Assembly: GCA_019054805.1 (NCBI GenBank)
Contig: JAHQIY010000014.1
Location: forward strand, 2,380,251 to 2,444,250
Origin: Brachionus manjavacas
Taxonomy: Eukaryota > Rotifera > Eurotatoria > Ploima > Brachionidae
Direction of reading: 5' to 3'
DNA: 64,000 bases
A program made the translations under genes and the position numbers. Below, piece after piece: positions 1 to 12,335 of this stretch. Position 1 is the stretch's first letter, and the number at the start of each line of letters is the position of its first letter. The notes under the pieces are model-generated. The model saw nothing but the letters and a program-made list of their open reading frames with translations, was not told the DNA's origin and searched no databases.

Positions 1-2930
1 ATATTAATTTGAAGAAGCTAATAAATCTTTTAAGATCTAAAACCAAAAAAGAAAAGTTTAAAATAAATGCACCTTTGGAAATTCTTATTTTTACAAATTA
101 TTATGTTGCATTGGAAAATGTTTTGAATAAAAATTTTTTTCCCTATTTGAAATTTGCTTTTTAAATCTAAACCTTTTATTTCAAATTGATTGATGATAAA
201 ATTTGAAATTTGAAATTCCCCTAACCTTCTGATTTAGAAAATGGGGCTAAATAAACCATTTTGTTTTTATTGATCATTTAAATAACAATGCACATATCTG
301 ATTTTTAACCTATTTTGTTATAATCTTCAAAAGTTTGAAAAAAATTAATTACTTAAAAAAGCATTATTTAGATGGTATGCACTCTGTAAGGTGCATTTTG
401 AAATTTCAGACTCTATCATTATGTTTAAAACAGTATGTTAAATCCAAAAATGTGACTCTGCAATAATTCTATAAAGAACTAACAATTTTTCTCGTAATCA
501 AAAATTTTTTTGAACATTTTGGCCATCTAAAACTAAACTTCAAGTTGCCTATTAGACCAAAAAATTTCAATTTTTTGTTTTACGTTTAAATTTTATTATA
601 TGTTTTTTGATATTCAATAAAATTTTTAACTCAAGTTTAAAAGTGATTAAAAAAAAATTGATAAAAAAGCAACAAAAAAATTAAATTATTGGGGACTTAA
701 AATTTTATTTAATAAGCAAGAACAGGTCAAAATGTTTTCCAGGTCTGTTTTAATTGACGATAATTAAAAATATTTTTAATATTCAACTTAAGCTCTCAAC
801 AAAAAAAGTATTTTTTACATATTTAATTGAAGATATTTCAACAATTTTTTGAAACTTTTTCTAGTCACGTTTTAAAATAATTATTGCCTAGATTTAATTT
901 TTGACTGTATAGTTTGTTATTTAATTTCAGAGTTATTTTGATATTTAAGAAATGCAAAAAAATGATTAAAGATTTCTCTAAATAATAAAGCCACGCCACA
1001 AAATCAACAAAAAAAATTTATTCTAATTTACAAATACCTTTAAGGTAATTTGTCCGAGTCTGATGGGTTTTATATTTATTTTAATCGCATAAATATAAAA
1101 AATAAAGCATTTGTTTATTCAAACTTTTTTATTCAAAAATTTAATATTTACATTAAAAATTTTAAATTTAAGTTTACTAAAAATCGAAAAATGTTTTAAC
1201 AAAAAAAAGGTAAATTTTACAGAAACAAAAACAAGGGACCAGGCAGTGTTTTTTTTAAATACAAATAGGAATGTTTTCTCCCTCACTCAGTTCATATACA
1301 GGTCTTTCTAAAATATTATTTCTAAATTTAAAATATCAATAATTAGAATACGAAATCAATACGAAATAACAACAGTTATAAATTACGAATAATGTGTTAG
1401 AAAAAAATTATTTAAGATACTAAAAAGACCTTTGAGAGTCATTTGGTGTCTTCTAATAAACGTCCACATTCCTCTTATTCACTCGAATCGATCACAACAT
1501 ATTTTGTTCTCTACTCGGTAAATACGCGTATGTACTGATTATGAGAAATTTTCACACAATCGGCAAATTTTTCCACTACTGGCCAGTATTTTTCTTAAAA
1601 ATAAAGAAAATTAGAATTTATTTTAAAAAAATGTCAAGGTTGGTTTTTTATTTTTTTTAAATTAATCAAGTCAATAAAAAATTTTAATTTTAATCAATAA
1701 AATTTATCTTTATTATTTTTATTTAAATTAATAAATGAACCATTAATCAGTCTATTAAAAAGAAAGGACACAAAGAACTGATTTTGAACCCTTAAAAAAA
1801 TTACTTTAATTTAAATTTTATATTTTTAATAATAATAAATTTCAATTTTTTAATTAAAAAAATTGTTATAATATTAAACTAAAAAATTATCAAAATAGTT
1901 TATGCCTTTTATAATAAAAGAAAGAAATTTTAAAGTTATATTCCTGAAAAAGTTAAATAAAAAATTAAATGATTGTTTTTTTTTCTTTTTGAAAATTTTT
2001 AGGTTTTTATTTTAGATTCGGCAAAATTAATTTAGACAAATTTTCTTATTCTCGACAAAAAACACACGACATGATATTATTTCGACAGATAATTCGACAA
2101 AAAAAAAATATATTCATTCAAATCCATAGAAATAATTTCAAAAAATAAAAAATTAATTTTTTATTAATCGATTCTCATAAAACTATCTTTTCTTAAAATT
2201 TTATCTCATTTGATAGAGTTTAATAGATAATTTTATAAATTTATTCTTATTTTTGAACTAATTTTATCTATTTAATAAATTTTTAAATATTGTGTCTAAA
2301 TCAAACATGTCAAAATTTAAGCTACCTGTCCAAATTATACATGTCGAATTTATTGGTGTCGAAAACAGCCTTACTCAAATTTTTATTGATAGATATTTTT
2401 TATTTATTTTTTTAAGTCAGATATTAAAATTTTCAACTAATCATCTCATGGACTTTTACGATTCTTTAATCTAATTCAATTTTTGTTTTATAAGTTTATA
2501 TCATTTTTTTATTTTAATTTTTTTAATTTTTTACTTTGATAGTCTAACATATAGATGCAATTTTTATATTGACATTCAACAATGTTATTTAAATAAATTG
2601 TTTAGTTAAATAATTTTGAAATTTTGGAATAGAATTTAAATAAAAAAATTTCATTTTTTTAATGAGTTAAAATAAATTAAAAGAGGAAGACATAAAGGGG
2701 ATTTTTTTATTACACAATGAGATTTGGAACAAAGAACAGCAACACAATAAAAAACATTTTTATTAATTAATATGAAATCAATTGCATTAAAGATTTTTAC
2801 TTTAATTTGGTAAAAAATTAAGGTTTAAAATTTTCAAAATATAATCAATTTTTATAAAACTTAAACAAAAAAACTCGACATGAAATTATTTCAACAGATA
2901 GTAATTCGACACAAAAAAATATTTTACCCT
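1..2930. other. AT-rich gene-free DNA
   Basis: Very AT-rich sequence with no open reading frame that looks coding; the short frames present lack recognisable motifs and are of the size expected by chance. One direct-repeat pair is visible: a unit containing CGACATGATATTATTTCGAC at about 2068-2100 and a close relative at about 2874-2912, both in the same orientation. They may be ends of an old repeat, but no inverted partner or target duplication is clear. Confidence 0.6.
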
Positions 2931-3013
2931 TTTTTAGGTTCACTTCATAAAGGATAAATGACATTCAAAAAAAATCGTCCTTAAAAATATTAATACATAT
3001 AGTAAAGATTTTA

Positions 3014-3151
3014 AGCATAATTACATTAAGTGCTCCTTCTGAACAAATATTTTCAACTGCTGGATTTCCAATTAGTTAAAAATTTGGTTTGCTTAAACTA
3101 TTCGAAAACAAAATTAACTTAATAAATAACATTCTACATTTTTCTCAATAA
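3014..3151 (+). pseudogene. hAT transposase C-terminal relic
   Basis: A reading frame of about 45 codons with one internal stop reads SAPSEQIFSTAGFPIS, then after the stop continues in the same frame to KFGLLKLFENKINLINNI. The APSE..FS.AG pattern followed by an N.L..L-rich tail is the hAT-family dimerisation motif at the C-terminus of hAT transposases. No catalytic domain is recognisable upstream, so this is a decayed end fragment. The identification rests on the motif alone. Confidence 0.6.
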
Positions 3152-3222
3152 ATTAAAAGAAAAAAAAACATGAAATATCAATTTTATCTTATTTTTTTTT
3201 ATTTTTTTTTATATTTTTTATT

Positions 3223-3265
3223 CTGAAGGAGCATTAATAGATTAACAAATAAAAAATAAATAATC
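3223..3265 (+). repeat. LINE-like 3' tail, copy 1
   Basis: The sequence CTGAAGGAGCATTAATAGAT followed by TAACAAATAAAAAATAAAT closely resembles the end of the LINE-like sequence at 21119-21170 (GAAGGAGCTTAAGCTCGGCATAGATTGACAAATAAA...). Two copies ending in an A-rich AAAT-type tail suggest 3' ends of one non-LTR retrotransposon family. Confidence 0.4.
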
Positions 3266-3425
3266 TAAAATATCTCAAGCTGGTTCTATATCGACTAAAA
3301 CAAATTTTGTTGAAGACTTACCTAAAAGTGGTCAAAAAAATCAGGAAAATGGAAAAATAGATAATAAGGAATGTCTATTAGAAGGACAGCTAATGCCTCA
3401 AACACATCCACTGGAGGCAAATTGA
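3264..3425 (+). other. short coding-like patch, function unknown
   Basis: A 53-codon open stretch from 3264 to a TGA at 3423-3425 stands out by less AT-rich, codon-like composition. It contains the residues NFVEDLPKSGQKNQ. The D.P.SG....  pattern faintly recalls the linker between the two helix-turn-helix halves of Tc1/mariner transposases, but this is weak. It has no start codon and no splice context that I can defend. It could equally be an exon or a transposon relic. Confidence 0.25.
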
Positions 3426-4956
3426 AGTTTGAGAGCCGACGATTATTTAATTATTTAATATTTTAAAACTTAATTAATCAAATGATTTTGATAATTTTTT
3501 AATCATTCATTTATGCTAAACAATTTTATTTTCCACTTAAACAAATTATATAAATTTCAAAATATTCATTCAAATTTGTCTTTAAAACTTTTTATTAAAG
3601 TCACTTAAAAAAATTAAGCCTATTAAAGTTCAATTAAAAGGGATGTTTTGAAATTTTAAATATGAAAATGAACTTGACATAAAATTTCAAATTTTGCTTA
3701 AAAAAAAAAAATTCTCTTTTATAAAAAAAAATTACATTCTATATATTGATCTTTTTATCTTGATCTTGATCACTTTTTTTTTAAGCCCAAGTCCGGACTT
3801 TTAAAAAAAGTGTTTAGCTTGGACCTGACTATGTGACTTTCGAACAACTCTGCTTTATAACCACGATTATCATGTAATCGGGTATGTGTTTAGTTTTTTT
3901 CGATTCTTCCGTAAATGGAATCGAAATGGCTCACCTCAAAATTTGGAACAAGATTTTTGAATATAAATATGTGACCACCTAGATAAGTGGACTTGAGCCC
4001 TTGCGGTTTTTTTTTCTTAAGACTCTTGATTGAAATACAAATTAAATCTTTAAATTCAATAATTTTAGGAAAAGCTTTTGAAAATATTAGAGAACCATGG
4101 TAAACTTAATTAATAAAGTTTTTATTTGCTGTTTGTTTTATGCTTTAAATTAAAGTTAGCTGTCGCCTTGTTAACTAGAAATTCGAATTTAAAATATGGC
4201 AGTCACTTTTTGAACACCCTGTACTAGCTAAACAAAAATGAATTTAAAAATTATTTTGATTTTGTTCTCTATTCAAAAATTCTCAATTAACACGAAAAAC
4301 TTTTCCATTATTTTCCACAAACGAATAAATTAGATTTTGGGAAATTCAAAATGATAAAGAACAAAAAAAATGCAAAAAAATTCTAAACTAGTAGTATGAA
4401 TTCAACATTCAAAGTTGCATTAACTGTCAGTGTCTGCTACATTTGCATAGTTTAGCAGAAATTAAATTTCAATGTAATCGAGAGTAGTGCGTTTTGCAGA
4501 GATGTTGCACATCATTAGCAGACATTGACAGTTGATTTAACTTTGAAAGTTGCACTGTGTTGCACTCAAACAACTTATTTCAAGCTTTTAGAAAAAAAAA
4601 TTATTTAATTTCTTTACACTTTGTTCTGTTCTTTTGTACTGAACTTCACAAAACCATAAATGAACAAAATTGCCGAAAACAATCAAATAAGAAAAAGCAT
4701 TTGGATTATTTTACTCGAGATTAATTAAATGCTTTGCGATCGGGAGATCAATGTTGAAATTTTCTACATTTTAGCTTTCAATTTTTGTCTATATCAACTT
4801 AATTTTTTACCAACTTTGAAATTTAAAAAAATTTTAATTTTAAGCGATGTAATGTCAAATTTTTCAGCCTATTTTCTTTTTTAGTATTTTTATTTTCATA
4901 TACAATTAAGAAAAGTATTGAATTTTGATTTGAATAAATGTAGTGGTAATGGGTTT
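3426..4956. other. gene-free DNA downstream of HDAC
   Basis: Apart from the MITE at 4402-4556, no gene is visible. At about 4189-4217 the sequence CACTTTTTGAACACCCTGTA resembles the terminal inverted repeat of some mariner-like elements (TACAGGGTGTTCAAAAAGTG reversed), but no partner end was found. The piece AAGCCCAAGTCCGGACTTTT at 3784 resembles a similar string at 18800-18870. Confidence 0.4.
4402..4556. mobile_element. MITE with imperfect inverted ends, copy 1
   Basis: Left arm around 4402-4440 (CATTCAAAGTTGCATTAACT, then GTCAGTGTCTGCTA) is mirrored by the right arm around 4513-4554 (AGCAGACATTGACAGTTGAT, then TTAACTTTGAAAGTTGCA) at roughly 80 percent identity. The interior, from TTTAGCAGAAATTAAATTTC on, recurs at 48480-48590. 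A short element of this structure in two copies is best read as a non-autonomous DNA transposon. No target duplication was recognised. Confidence 0.6.
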
Positions 4957-7570
4957 TTATGTACAAGGACAATACCCTATTGATTGACCTTGAATCTTAA
5001 AAAAAGCAACAAAAAAAAACTGAAAAAAACTATTCTTACTTTGAATCTGAATGACTTTGAGCATATCTTTGACGGCATCCTGATCAGGCAAAGAGTCCAA
5101 GACTGATTTAGAAAAAGCAGGTATTTGTTTGTTCATGAGAGCTCTTAGGCACATTTCGCTCGAGTCGCACAGCGACTGCAGGTCGTAGCCGCCCTCTAGA
5201 GCAAGCACTAGCTTGCCATCGGCCAAGCTCATCAGCTTGCGGGTCATGTAGGCAAAGCAAGTAGGCGTTAGTCTAAAGCCGCCGAGCTCTTTGCTGTGCT
5301 GTTCGGTGGCGTCAAAGCCACACGACACGAGCACAATCTGCGGCGCAAAGCTCTCGGCTATGGGCATAACAATGGACCTAAAGGCGGCCAAGTACTCAAC
5401 GTCGCCAAGCGACCCGCTAAACTCTGTATTCCATGCAATGTTGACGTTGAAGCCTGGTGCAAGATCACTGCCGCATTCTTGCACAGATCCGGTGCCGGGA
5501 AAAAAATTGCCATGATCGTGTCTATGCAGAGATATGTAGAGTATGTTGGCGTCATCATAGGTCAATTGTTGAGTGCCATTGCCGTGGTGAACGTCCCAGT
5601 CAACGATCAGCACTCGGTCCAGGCCGAGATTTTTCTTCAACATCTTGGCCACAATGGCCACAGTGTTAAAGTAGCAGAATCCGAGCGGTTTGTTGTACTC
5701 GGCGTGAGAGCCTGGTGGTCTGACAATCGCAAAACCGTTGCGTAGGCGATTGCCGGCGACCAGCGTGGCCAGTTCGTATGTGGAGCCTACGGCGATGCGG
5801 CACGCCAGCGGCGTAAACTCTTCGTTCCAACAATTGTCCAAATCGAACTTGAGCGCTAGGCCTTTGCACGGCGCCATGCACACGTTCATCATGTAGGCCT
5901 GCAAGTATTCCTTAGGCAGTTTGACCCGCTGCTCAAAGTCAGTGCCAAATATGAGCGTGTACTGCTCGTTGTGGCACACCAGCAGATCACTGATCGTCGC
6001 CATTTTCGCATTGACCATTTCACACTCGCTGTCCAAACCGGCCCACTTGATCCGACTCCAAATAGCGCGGATGCGCTCCGGTCTTTCCAAATGCACTTTG
6101 CCATTCTTGCATGTGCACTCGTGTCTCAGCATCATCGTGTCATAAACAAGACCAGTTGTGTACTTGTACTCTTTTTTCTCCTCCTCTGTCCGACTAATTG
6201 TCTTATTGTCTTGATCACTGATATTGCTGCCGTGGGTGCTGTTAGTGCTGCTAGTGCTGTTGGTCGTGGAGGCGAACAAATTGGGATAGGAAAAGCACCG
6301 ATTGTCGATTTGTTTCGATTGTTCCTTTTGTTGCATGTAGTTGAAGTATTTTTTGTGTCTATGTTCGAATTGATATGAATTGGCTCTTGCAAGCGGCTGC
6401 TGCTCGTTGTAAATGGCTTTGTTGAGCTCGTTTTCGTTTTGTTTGGCGGCGTGTTTGAGCTCGCTTTCCAGCAGCAATTCGTTGTCCTCTTCCACATGTA
6501 CCATGTGGCCAAATTTTGATCTGTTCTCTTCGTTGACAGGCTGACTTGGATTTTGGTAAAAGTTCAAGTTGGGCACAGACAATTGTGCTCGCTCGGTCCT
6601 CATCAATTGCTGCTGGATGAACGCTATTTGCTGCGCTATATTTTGAGGCTGTTGGGTCAAGGCCGCAGTGGCCGCAGCGATCGCCGCCGCAAATATGATC
6701 TGCTCGTGTGATTCACGTTGATTGTCCAATTTGAGGCGTTTGTTGCACTTGGCCTGATTGAGCATGTTGCGCTTTTCTATCAGTCGGTCTTTGAGCGCCG
6801 TTTTCACTTTAAGATTGGGCTCGGAGCTGGTCCGACGCAGCAGCGCTTCGTCCACACAAGGAGGCGGTGGAGGCGCAAGAGGTGCCCGATTTTTTGTCTC
6901 ACACGGCCGAATGGGCTGCGGGTGCAGAACAGCGCTCGAAGCCACCTTTGGATTCGAGTTTCTGAGCTTTTGGAGGATGCAGTTTTTCAGCTTCAACTTA
7001 ACTTGGCTGCTGATGCTGGCCGAGCTGGCCGACTTGGGCAGCGGAGCGCTCAGACTCGAATAGGAGGATGTGTTGGGCAGGGTGTAGCACGAGTGGCTGG
7101 GAAATGGCTTGATGATGGGCTCGGGCTGTGGAGAGCGGCTCGGCGAGTTGGACGACGACGCCGACGACAAGGAAGGCGATGTCGACGACGAGTACGAGCC
7201 GGGCTCGTTCTTGCTGCTCTTTTTGTGCACTCTGCTCGACTTCATTTTGCCAACGTGCTCTCTCTTCTCGTCCATGCTGGCTTCTTGTTGTGTGTAGCTG
7301 CTAAATGCCTTGCTCAACTGTTCAATGAGGCTGTAATTCGACTGGTGGTTCAACAGTGGCAGTAGAAAGTGCTGCTGTTCGAGCTGGTTACTTAGCTTAA
7401 TCTTGTTGAATGGAAATAAATAAATTTATGCAACAAAATTTTATTATTAAACAAAAAAAAAAAACAAAAAAAATTTTTTTTTCTAAATTATTTAAAATAA
7501 AGCTAACTTTGTGCTCGGTGTCTGAGTTATCGGACTTGGAATTGGTGCTGTGCTGCTGTTGCTTAATCAT
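4957..7570 (-). CDS. HDAC4-like: class IIa histone deacetylase (HDAC4/5/7/9-like)
   Basis: Nuclear, signal-responsive co-repressor family. Proposed exons: 7508-7570 (ATG at 7570), about 5040-7395 (the acceptor could be 6 bp further upstream) and 4957-4988, giving about 816 aa. Using numbering that starts at codon 7353: a Gln-rich start; residues 117-131 resemble the MEF2-binding motif (QVKLKLKNCILQKL); residues 172-183 match the class IIa 14-3-3/NLS site (LRRTSSEPNLKVK). The deacetylase domain spans about 400-770. The class IIa structural zinc residues (C413, C415, H421, C496) and catalytic zinc ligands (D587, H589, D681) are present. Two oddities: the His-His pair is Ser549-His550, and the catalytic Tyr site is Tyr (Y723), where vertebrate class IIa has His. 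The last intron (4989-5039, 51 bp) is in frame and open, so its splicing is inferred. An upstream coding exon is possible, because TTTAG lies 12 nt before the ATG. Confidence 0.93.
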
Positions 7571-8974
7571 TTTTAAATGTGTCTAAACAACATAAAAAGT
7601 AAGATAAGAAATTATTTAGTTGTTGTGTGAGTGATCACGAGGCCGCCTCTAATGCATGCCACTTTTTGAACAATCATAAATTATTTGTAATAATTTAGGT
7701 GAGTGAGCGACGAGGCGTCCGATTCGTGATCATGATCGGGACTAGCTCAGCCCAAAACTCTAAAATCTAACTAGCTTTGTTTCTTCTTCTTTTTTTCTTA
7801 ATATGGACGCTGTGTGAAGTTCTTCAACAAAGCTAATTAAACGATTCATTAAAAGTTTAATGGGGATTCTATTTTTAGTTTTAGTGTCGAAATATTTCAA
7901 TGCGAAAAGCTAGTTTGAACGGGAGAGACTGGTTTAGCAGGGTGCTTTTTATAACAAAATTAAAATGATTTTTTATGCTAATTTTTTTGCTTTTTTTTCA
8001 AAGTTAAAAAATAAAAATAAAACAACGGCGCAAAATGAACATCTAACTGATGCTAGATCAGATTTTCAAACACCTATTGTGAAACTAAGCTAAATTGTCT
8101 GCGCGACTTTTGAGCTCGAGTCGACTTGTGCATCAAATGGTGCCTGGCAACACAATAATTGAGCACACGCGTTCCCAGCTTTCACCTAGTCACATTTAAG
8201 GCAAATTATACACGAATAGAAAATGTTTTATATTTTAAAATGTATGCAATTTGTTTTATGTTTTGAATAATAGATACATGGAACTGTTCACCGTCGACAT
8301 AATTTTCTTTCATCGAGGCTTCAAATTCAAATGGTATTAGTTTGCCAAATATTGACTGTTTTATTCAATCTGTGAACACAAATGTCTTGTCGACATTGTC
8401 AAAAAATATTCAAAGAAACAGTTGTTCGTATCTTATTACTAATCGCTTTAAATTAGTAAATCGTTATATTGTCTAAGTGTCATATAAAAATTTTTTTTTC
8501 TAAATGCAATCTAGATTTACTATAAAAGCTAATATTTAAATTGAAATATTCTTTGGCTCTTTAAACACAATACACTGTAATTTATGCATTCAAATATTTT
8601 ATCTTTTACCATGTTTACTAAAAACAAAATACTCAAATTGTTTCATTTGTTAAGACAATACTTTAAAATAAAAAATAAAAAGTCAATTTAATTACAAAAA
8701 AGTCCAAACATTCAAAATCACCTAAACTGCTCGAATAAACTTAACTCTCCTCTTGGGTGATGAAAAAAAAATGAAAAATGAAAAAAAAGAAAATAAAGGA
8801 ACCAAAAAGACAATCAAGGACAAATTTTGATTTTTTGTGGCTTGAATAATTAATTTTGTGGTCACACAAAATCTCATTAAATAATTAAATTTAAATTCAA
8901 ATTAATGTAATTGCTCGATTTTACAACAAAAATTTACGAAGATGGTGGAAGAATTAAAATTAAAAGGAAAAAAT
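7571..8974. other. gene-free region upstream of HDAC
   Basis: No coding frame is visible. About 7625-7742 is GC-richer than its surroundings and carries two related strings (GTGAGTGATCACGAGGCCGC and GTGAGTGAGCGACGAGGCGT). As it lies just upstream of the HDAC first exon it may be its promoter or 5' UTR, but no element can be named. The rest is AT-rich. Confidence 0.35.
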
Positions 8975-9405
8975 TATTATGAAAGATTAAGGATGATGGG
9001 AATTACGGACCTGGCGTAAAAGAGGGTATTTAATACAAATAATATAAATTAGTCAATGGACTAGAAGAGGTGGATACAGGGTTAAAGAGAACAAATAGGT
9101 CACACACATTCCAGTTGGGTAGAAAAATCTATAAGGAAAGTATGGGGAAAAGCAGATTCTTAACCAACAGAACTGCCACCACCTGCAATTTATTACCATC
9201 CACGGTACTGAAAGCCAAGACGGTGAACAGTTTTAAGTCTGCTTTTGACAACCACATATCAGCAGGTCGATCATGAAAATCGCTATTTCAAACTCAAATT
9301 AAATAAAGTCAGATAAGGCACCAGCTGATATAGTGCAGCCTTATAAACTGCACTCCGCAAATGCATGCGCATGTGTCAAAGCTGCCACTACTACTACTAC
9401 TATGC
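8975..9405 (+). pseudogene. LINE reverse-transcriptase C-terminus relic
   Basis: Reads YYERLRMMGITDLA, then a stop and frameshift, then NGLEEVDTGLKRTNRSHTF and, near 9220-9260, LLPSTVLKAKTVNSFKSAFD. This order matches the C-terminal tail after the RT domain of CR1/Jockey-type non-LTR retrotransposons (...LP..VV.A.TVN.FK..LD...). The open part runs 9070-9276. It is followed by a short untranslated stretch and a (TAC)n microsatellite at 9388-9405, the usual type of LINE 3' end. 5'-truncated and dead. Confidence 0.7.
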
Positions 9406-9751
9406 CACTATTAATAGAGTGACATGTCACTATTTATCAAACAGTGGTTTTCAAAAAATTTTTTTAAGAAATTTAATTATTTTTTGTCTGGAGAACGAGA
9501 AAAAGTTTTACTATTAAAATTTTTTTTTTATTTTACAAATATACGCAAGCAAATAAAAATCAGAAATTGAACTATTGGACTCTTTAAAAATTGTATAAAG
9601 CATAAGACCACTTTGATTTGATGCATATAAGAAAATCTGCTATAATAAAAATAGTGTAATGAGAAATCACAAATTTTTTTAAAAGTCGAAACTTTCAAAG
9701 ACTAAAATTATTTTATTAAATAATACTATACTCATTTCAAACTTGTTTGAA

Positions 9752-9930
9752 ATGGACAGTGAAGAAGAAATAAAGATTTTTAAATAGATAAAAGACTTTG
9801 GATTACTAAATGCTAATCAAACATGTACCAAGAAAACTTGTAAATTCACTTTAGTGTCAAATTTGTAAAGAGTTAATCAGACAGAGGAGTGAAGCTACAT
9901 ACTGGAAAAAACACAAAAATTAAAGTCAAA
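9752..9930 (+). pseudogene. possible transposase N-terminus relic (Merlin/ISXO2-like)
   Basis: From ATG at 9752 a frame with three stops reads DFGLLNANQTC, T, C (a Cys-rich LL....C....C pattern) and then an acidic, Trp-less stretch. The pattern LL....C..C followed by a charged run resembles the zinc-binding start of IS1016/Merlin-type transposases. No DDE domain follows. Tentative. Confidence 0.2.
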
Positions 9931-12335
9931 TTATTATAACAATTCGAAAATTAAATTGATAAAATTATTTTATTTTGAGATATTAATTTTTTTTTCTTTT
10001 TTAAATGATTACAAAAAAAATTTAAAATTATTAAATTTTGAAAAATTTTCACATACTATGTAATTAGAAGTTTGGTGATCAATTTTTTTGGACCCCGATC
10101 ACAAAGTAGACATGAAACCTCTGTTCACATATTGAATAAGACTCGAATTTAAAAATTTTCAAAAGCTTAAAAACTGGCATTGTGAATTCTGGAACAAAGA
10201 ACAAACGCAAAATTTTAAAATGAAACAACTCTTTTACTTTGAGTCTAAAAATTGTACCACCCAAATTGAGTCTCTGAAAAAACTCTGCAAGTCTGCAAAG
10301 CAAGATTTTTGTTGATAAATTGTTGAAAATAACACATTTAGCTATAATGTAATAATTTTAATTGCACTATACTATTTTGCACTAGACTGTTACAAAAAAT
10401 GTTTGTTCCTTTAATAAATTTGGATTTTAGTTTGCTTTACCAAATTTCAACATTTAGTATTAAATTTAAGATAGAATTACATGTGTTTAATATTTATCAA
10501 AAAATATATCATCAATTCTTCTGTTAAAACACCTTTCACTAAATATTAGTTTTTTTTTTGTTTTTTATTTATCATTTGAATTAATTAGAGATTCATGATT
10601 ATTTTTGTAAATATTTGTCATGATCATTATAAAAAATTGAAATCTTTAAAATTTACCATTTAAAAAAAAATCCAAATTAAAATAATTTTTATCTTAATTT
10701 AAAACAATATCATGAATCTTTTGACCAAAATTGATTTCCAATGAAGTATTGTACAGGAAAACATGAACCGAATGAATCAGCAATAAAATTTGCAAAAGAG
10801 GACTCAACAGACTTAGTCAGCTGCTCAGAATGTCAAAAGAAAGAAAACCTATGGATAGAGTAGAAATATTAGGTCATCTAAAAGGAAAAGCAGCACAGAA
10901 AGATCAAAAAGAGTCAAACTATCTTTAAAAATATTAAAAGACTTCTTATAATAAATCATTAAATTGTTTACTTTATTTTTTTTTTTATTTTTCATAATTT
11001 CAAATATAAGGCTTTATTCATGCAGACATTTTACAGAACAAAATTTAATGAAATACCAAAGTGTTGAAGAATGTGGCATTTCGCCAATTCAATCTTTCAT
11101 TTTTCTTTAAAAATAAGATTTTAAACATACTTTATCAAATTGTAAGATTAAAGATCATTTTGAATGTTTTTGTAAACACCTATTTTAGGTTCAACATAAT
11201 AAAAATGAATCTATTAACTCAAATTACTTTCTCTTTCCTAACTAACATGTTATACCTGAATCGAAATACAAAATTAAAATTATTATTTTATTTTAATTTT
11301 GTATTCAAAAATTAAAAAAAAAAATTCTAAACATTATATAAAGATCACTTTGCCACTTGAGTGTATCAAAGCTTAGCAGATAAAAAACTAAATTTTATAT
11401 TTTTAAATAATTTTACGACTAGCTTAGTCTTTTTCATTCTCCTTTAAATCAAATTATAAAAATAGTCTTTTGTAAAAAAAGAGAATAAGCATGTTTAAAA
11501 TTAATTTTGATAAAAAATAAAATGAAAAAAATAAAAATTTCTGAGATTAAAAATTAATTTATATAAGAGTTAATTTATAAAAAAAAACATTTTTTGATTA
11601 CTTTTAGGTTCACAAAATCTTAGTGCATTAAATGAATGAAAAATTTTTATTCTCGATACCAATACTTCAAAAAATCCTTTAATCAATATTTTTAACAATA
11701 AAAAAACTATTTTTCATAATGTCTTTTTTTCTTTTTTCTGTTAATTAACCTCAAAAATTTAATAGAACATTTATTTTGCATACTATTAGAGAATAATATT
11801 TATTGATTTTTTTAAAAATAAATAAATAATTTTAAGCACTATAAGTTCAAAATAGAACAAAAAAGACTTTATTTAATATCAAAATTCACTGCAACTACAT
11901 TTATCATTTGATTAACTGATGCAAAAAAAATTGCTACTTTCAAAAATTTTCTGTCTTAATTTATTTGAGAAATAAAATTCTTTAAAATCAGATATGATCT
12001 GGATCCATCAAAATCTGTATCAATCTTACAATGAAATCTTCATATAAGGATAAACTAATAAAATCATTTTTATTATGTATTATGTAAAACTTGTCTGTGG
12101 TTAAAGACAGTTCGCTTCACATAAAAATATGTCTGTGCATTTAATTTTAAATTGGAAAATAAAAACCTTTTTTTGAAAATAGTTATTTATAATTCTATTA
12201 AAATTTAATGATTGACTTGAATTTTACAAATACAATCTTAAAAAAAGAAAAGTCCGAATAAAAATAATCAATAAATATGAAAAAATATTGAATCTATTTA
12301 CGTGCTTTAGTCATAGATATGTAATTATTAAATAA
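9931..12335. other. AT-rich gene-free DNA
   Basis: Nothing coding is recognised except a 40-codon open frame at 10741-10863, starting ATG and containing SCSECQKKENLWIE, in a locally less AT-rich patch (10741-10920). A Cys-x2-Cys pair is the only feature; no family is recognised. The frames at 10079-10303 (-) and 11061-11315 (+) look like chance. Confidence 0.35.

Noticed and set aside
6718-7365. 215-aa antisense frame over HDAC
   Set aside because: Arg/Gly-rich shadow of a GC-rich exon with no motif; the minus-strand frame has clear HDAC homology.
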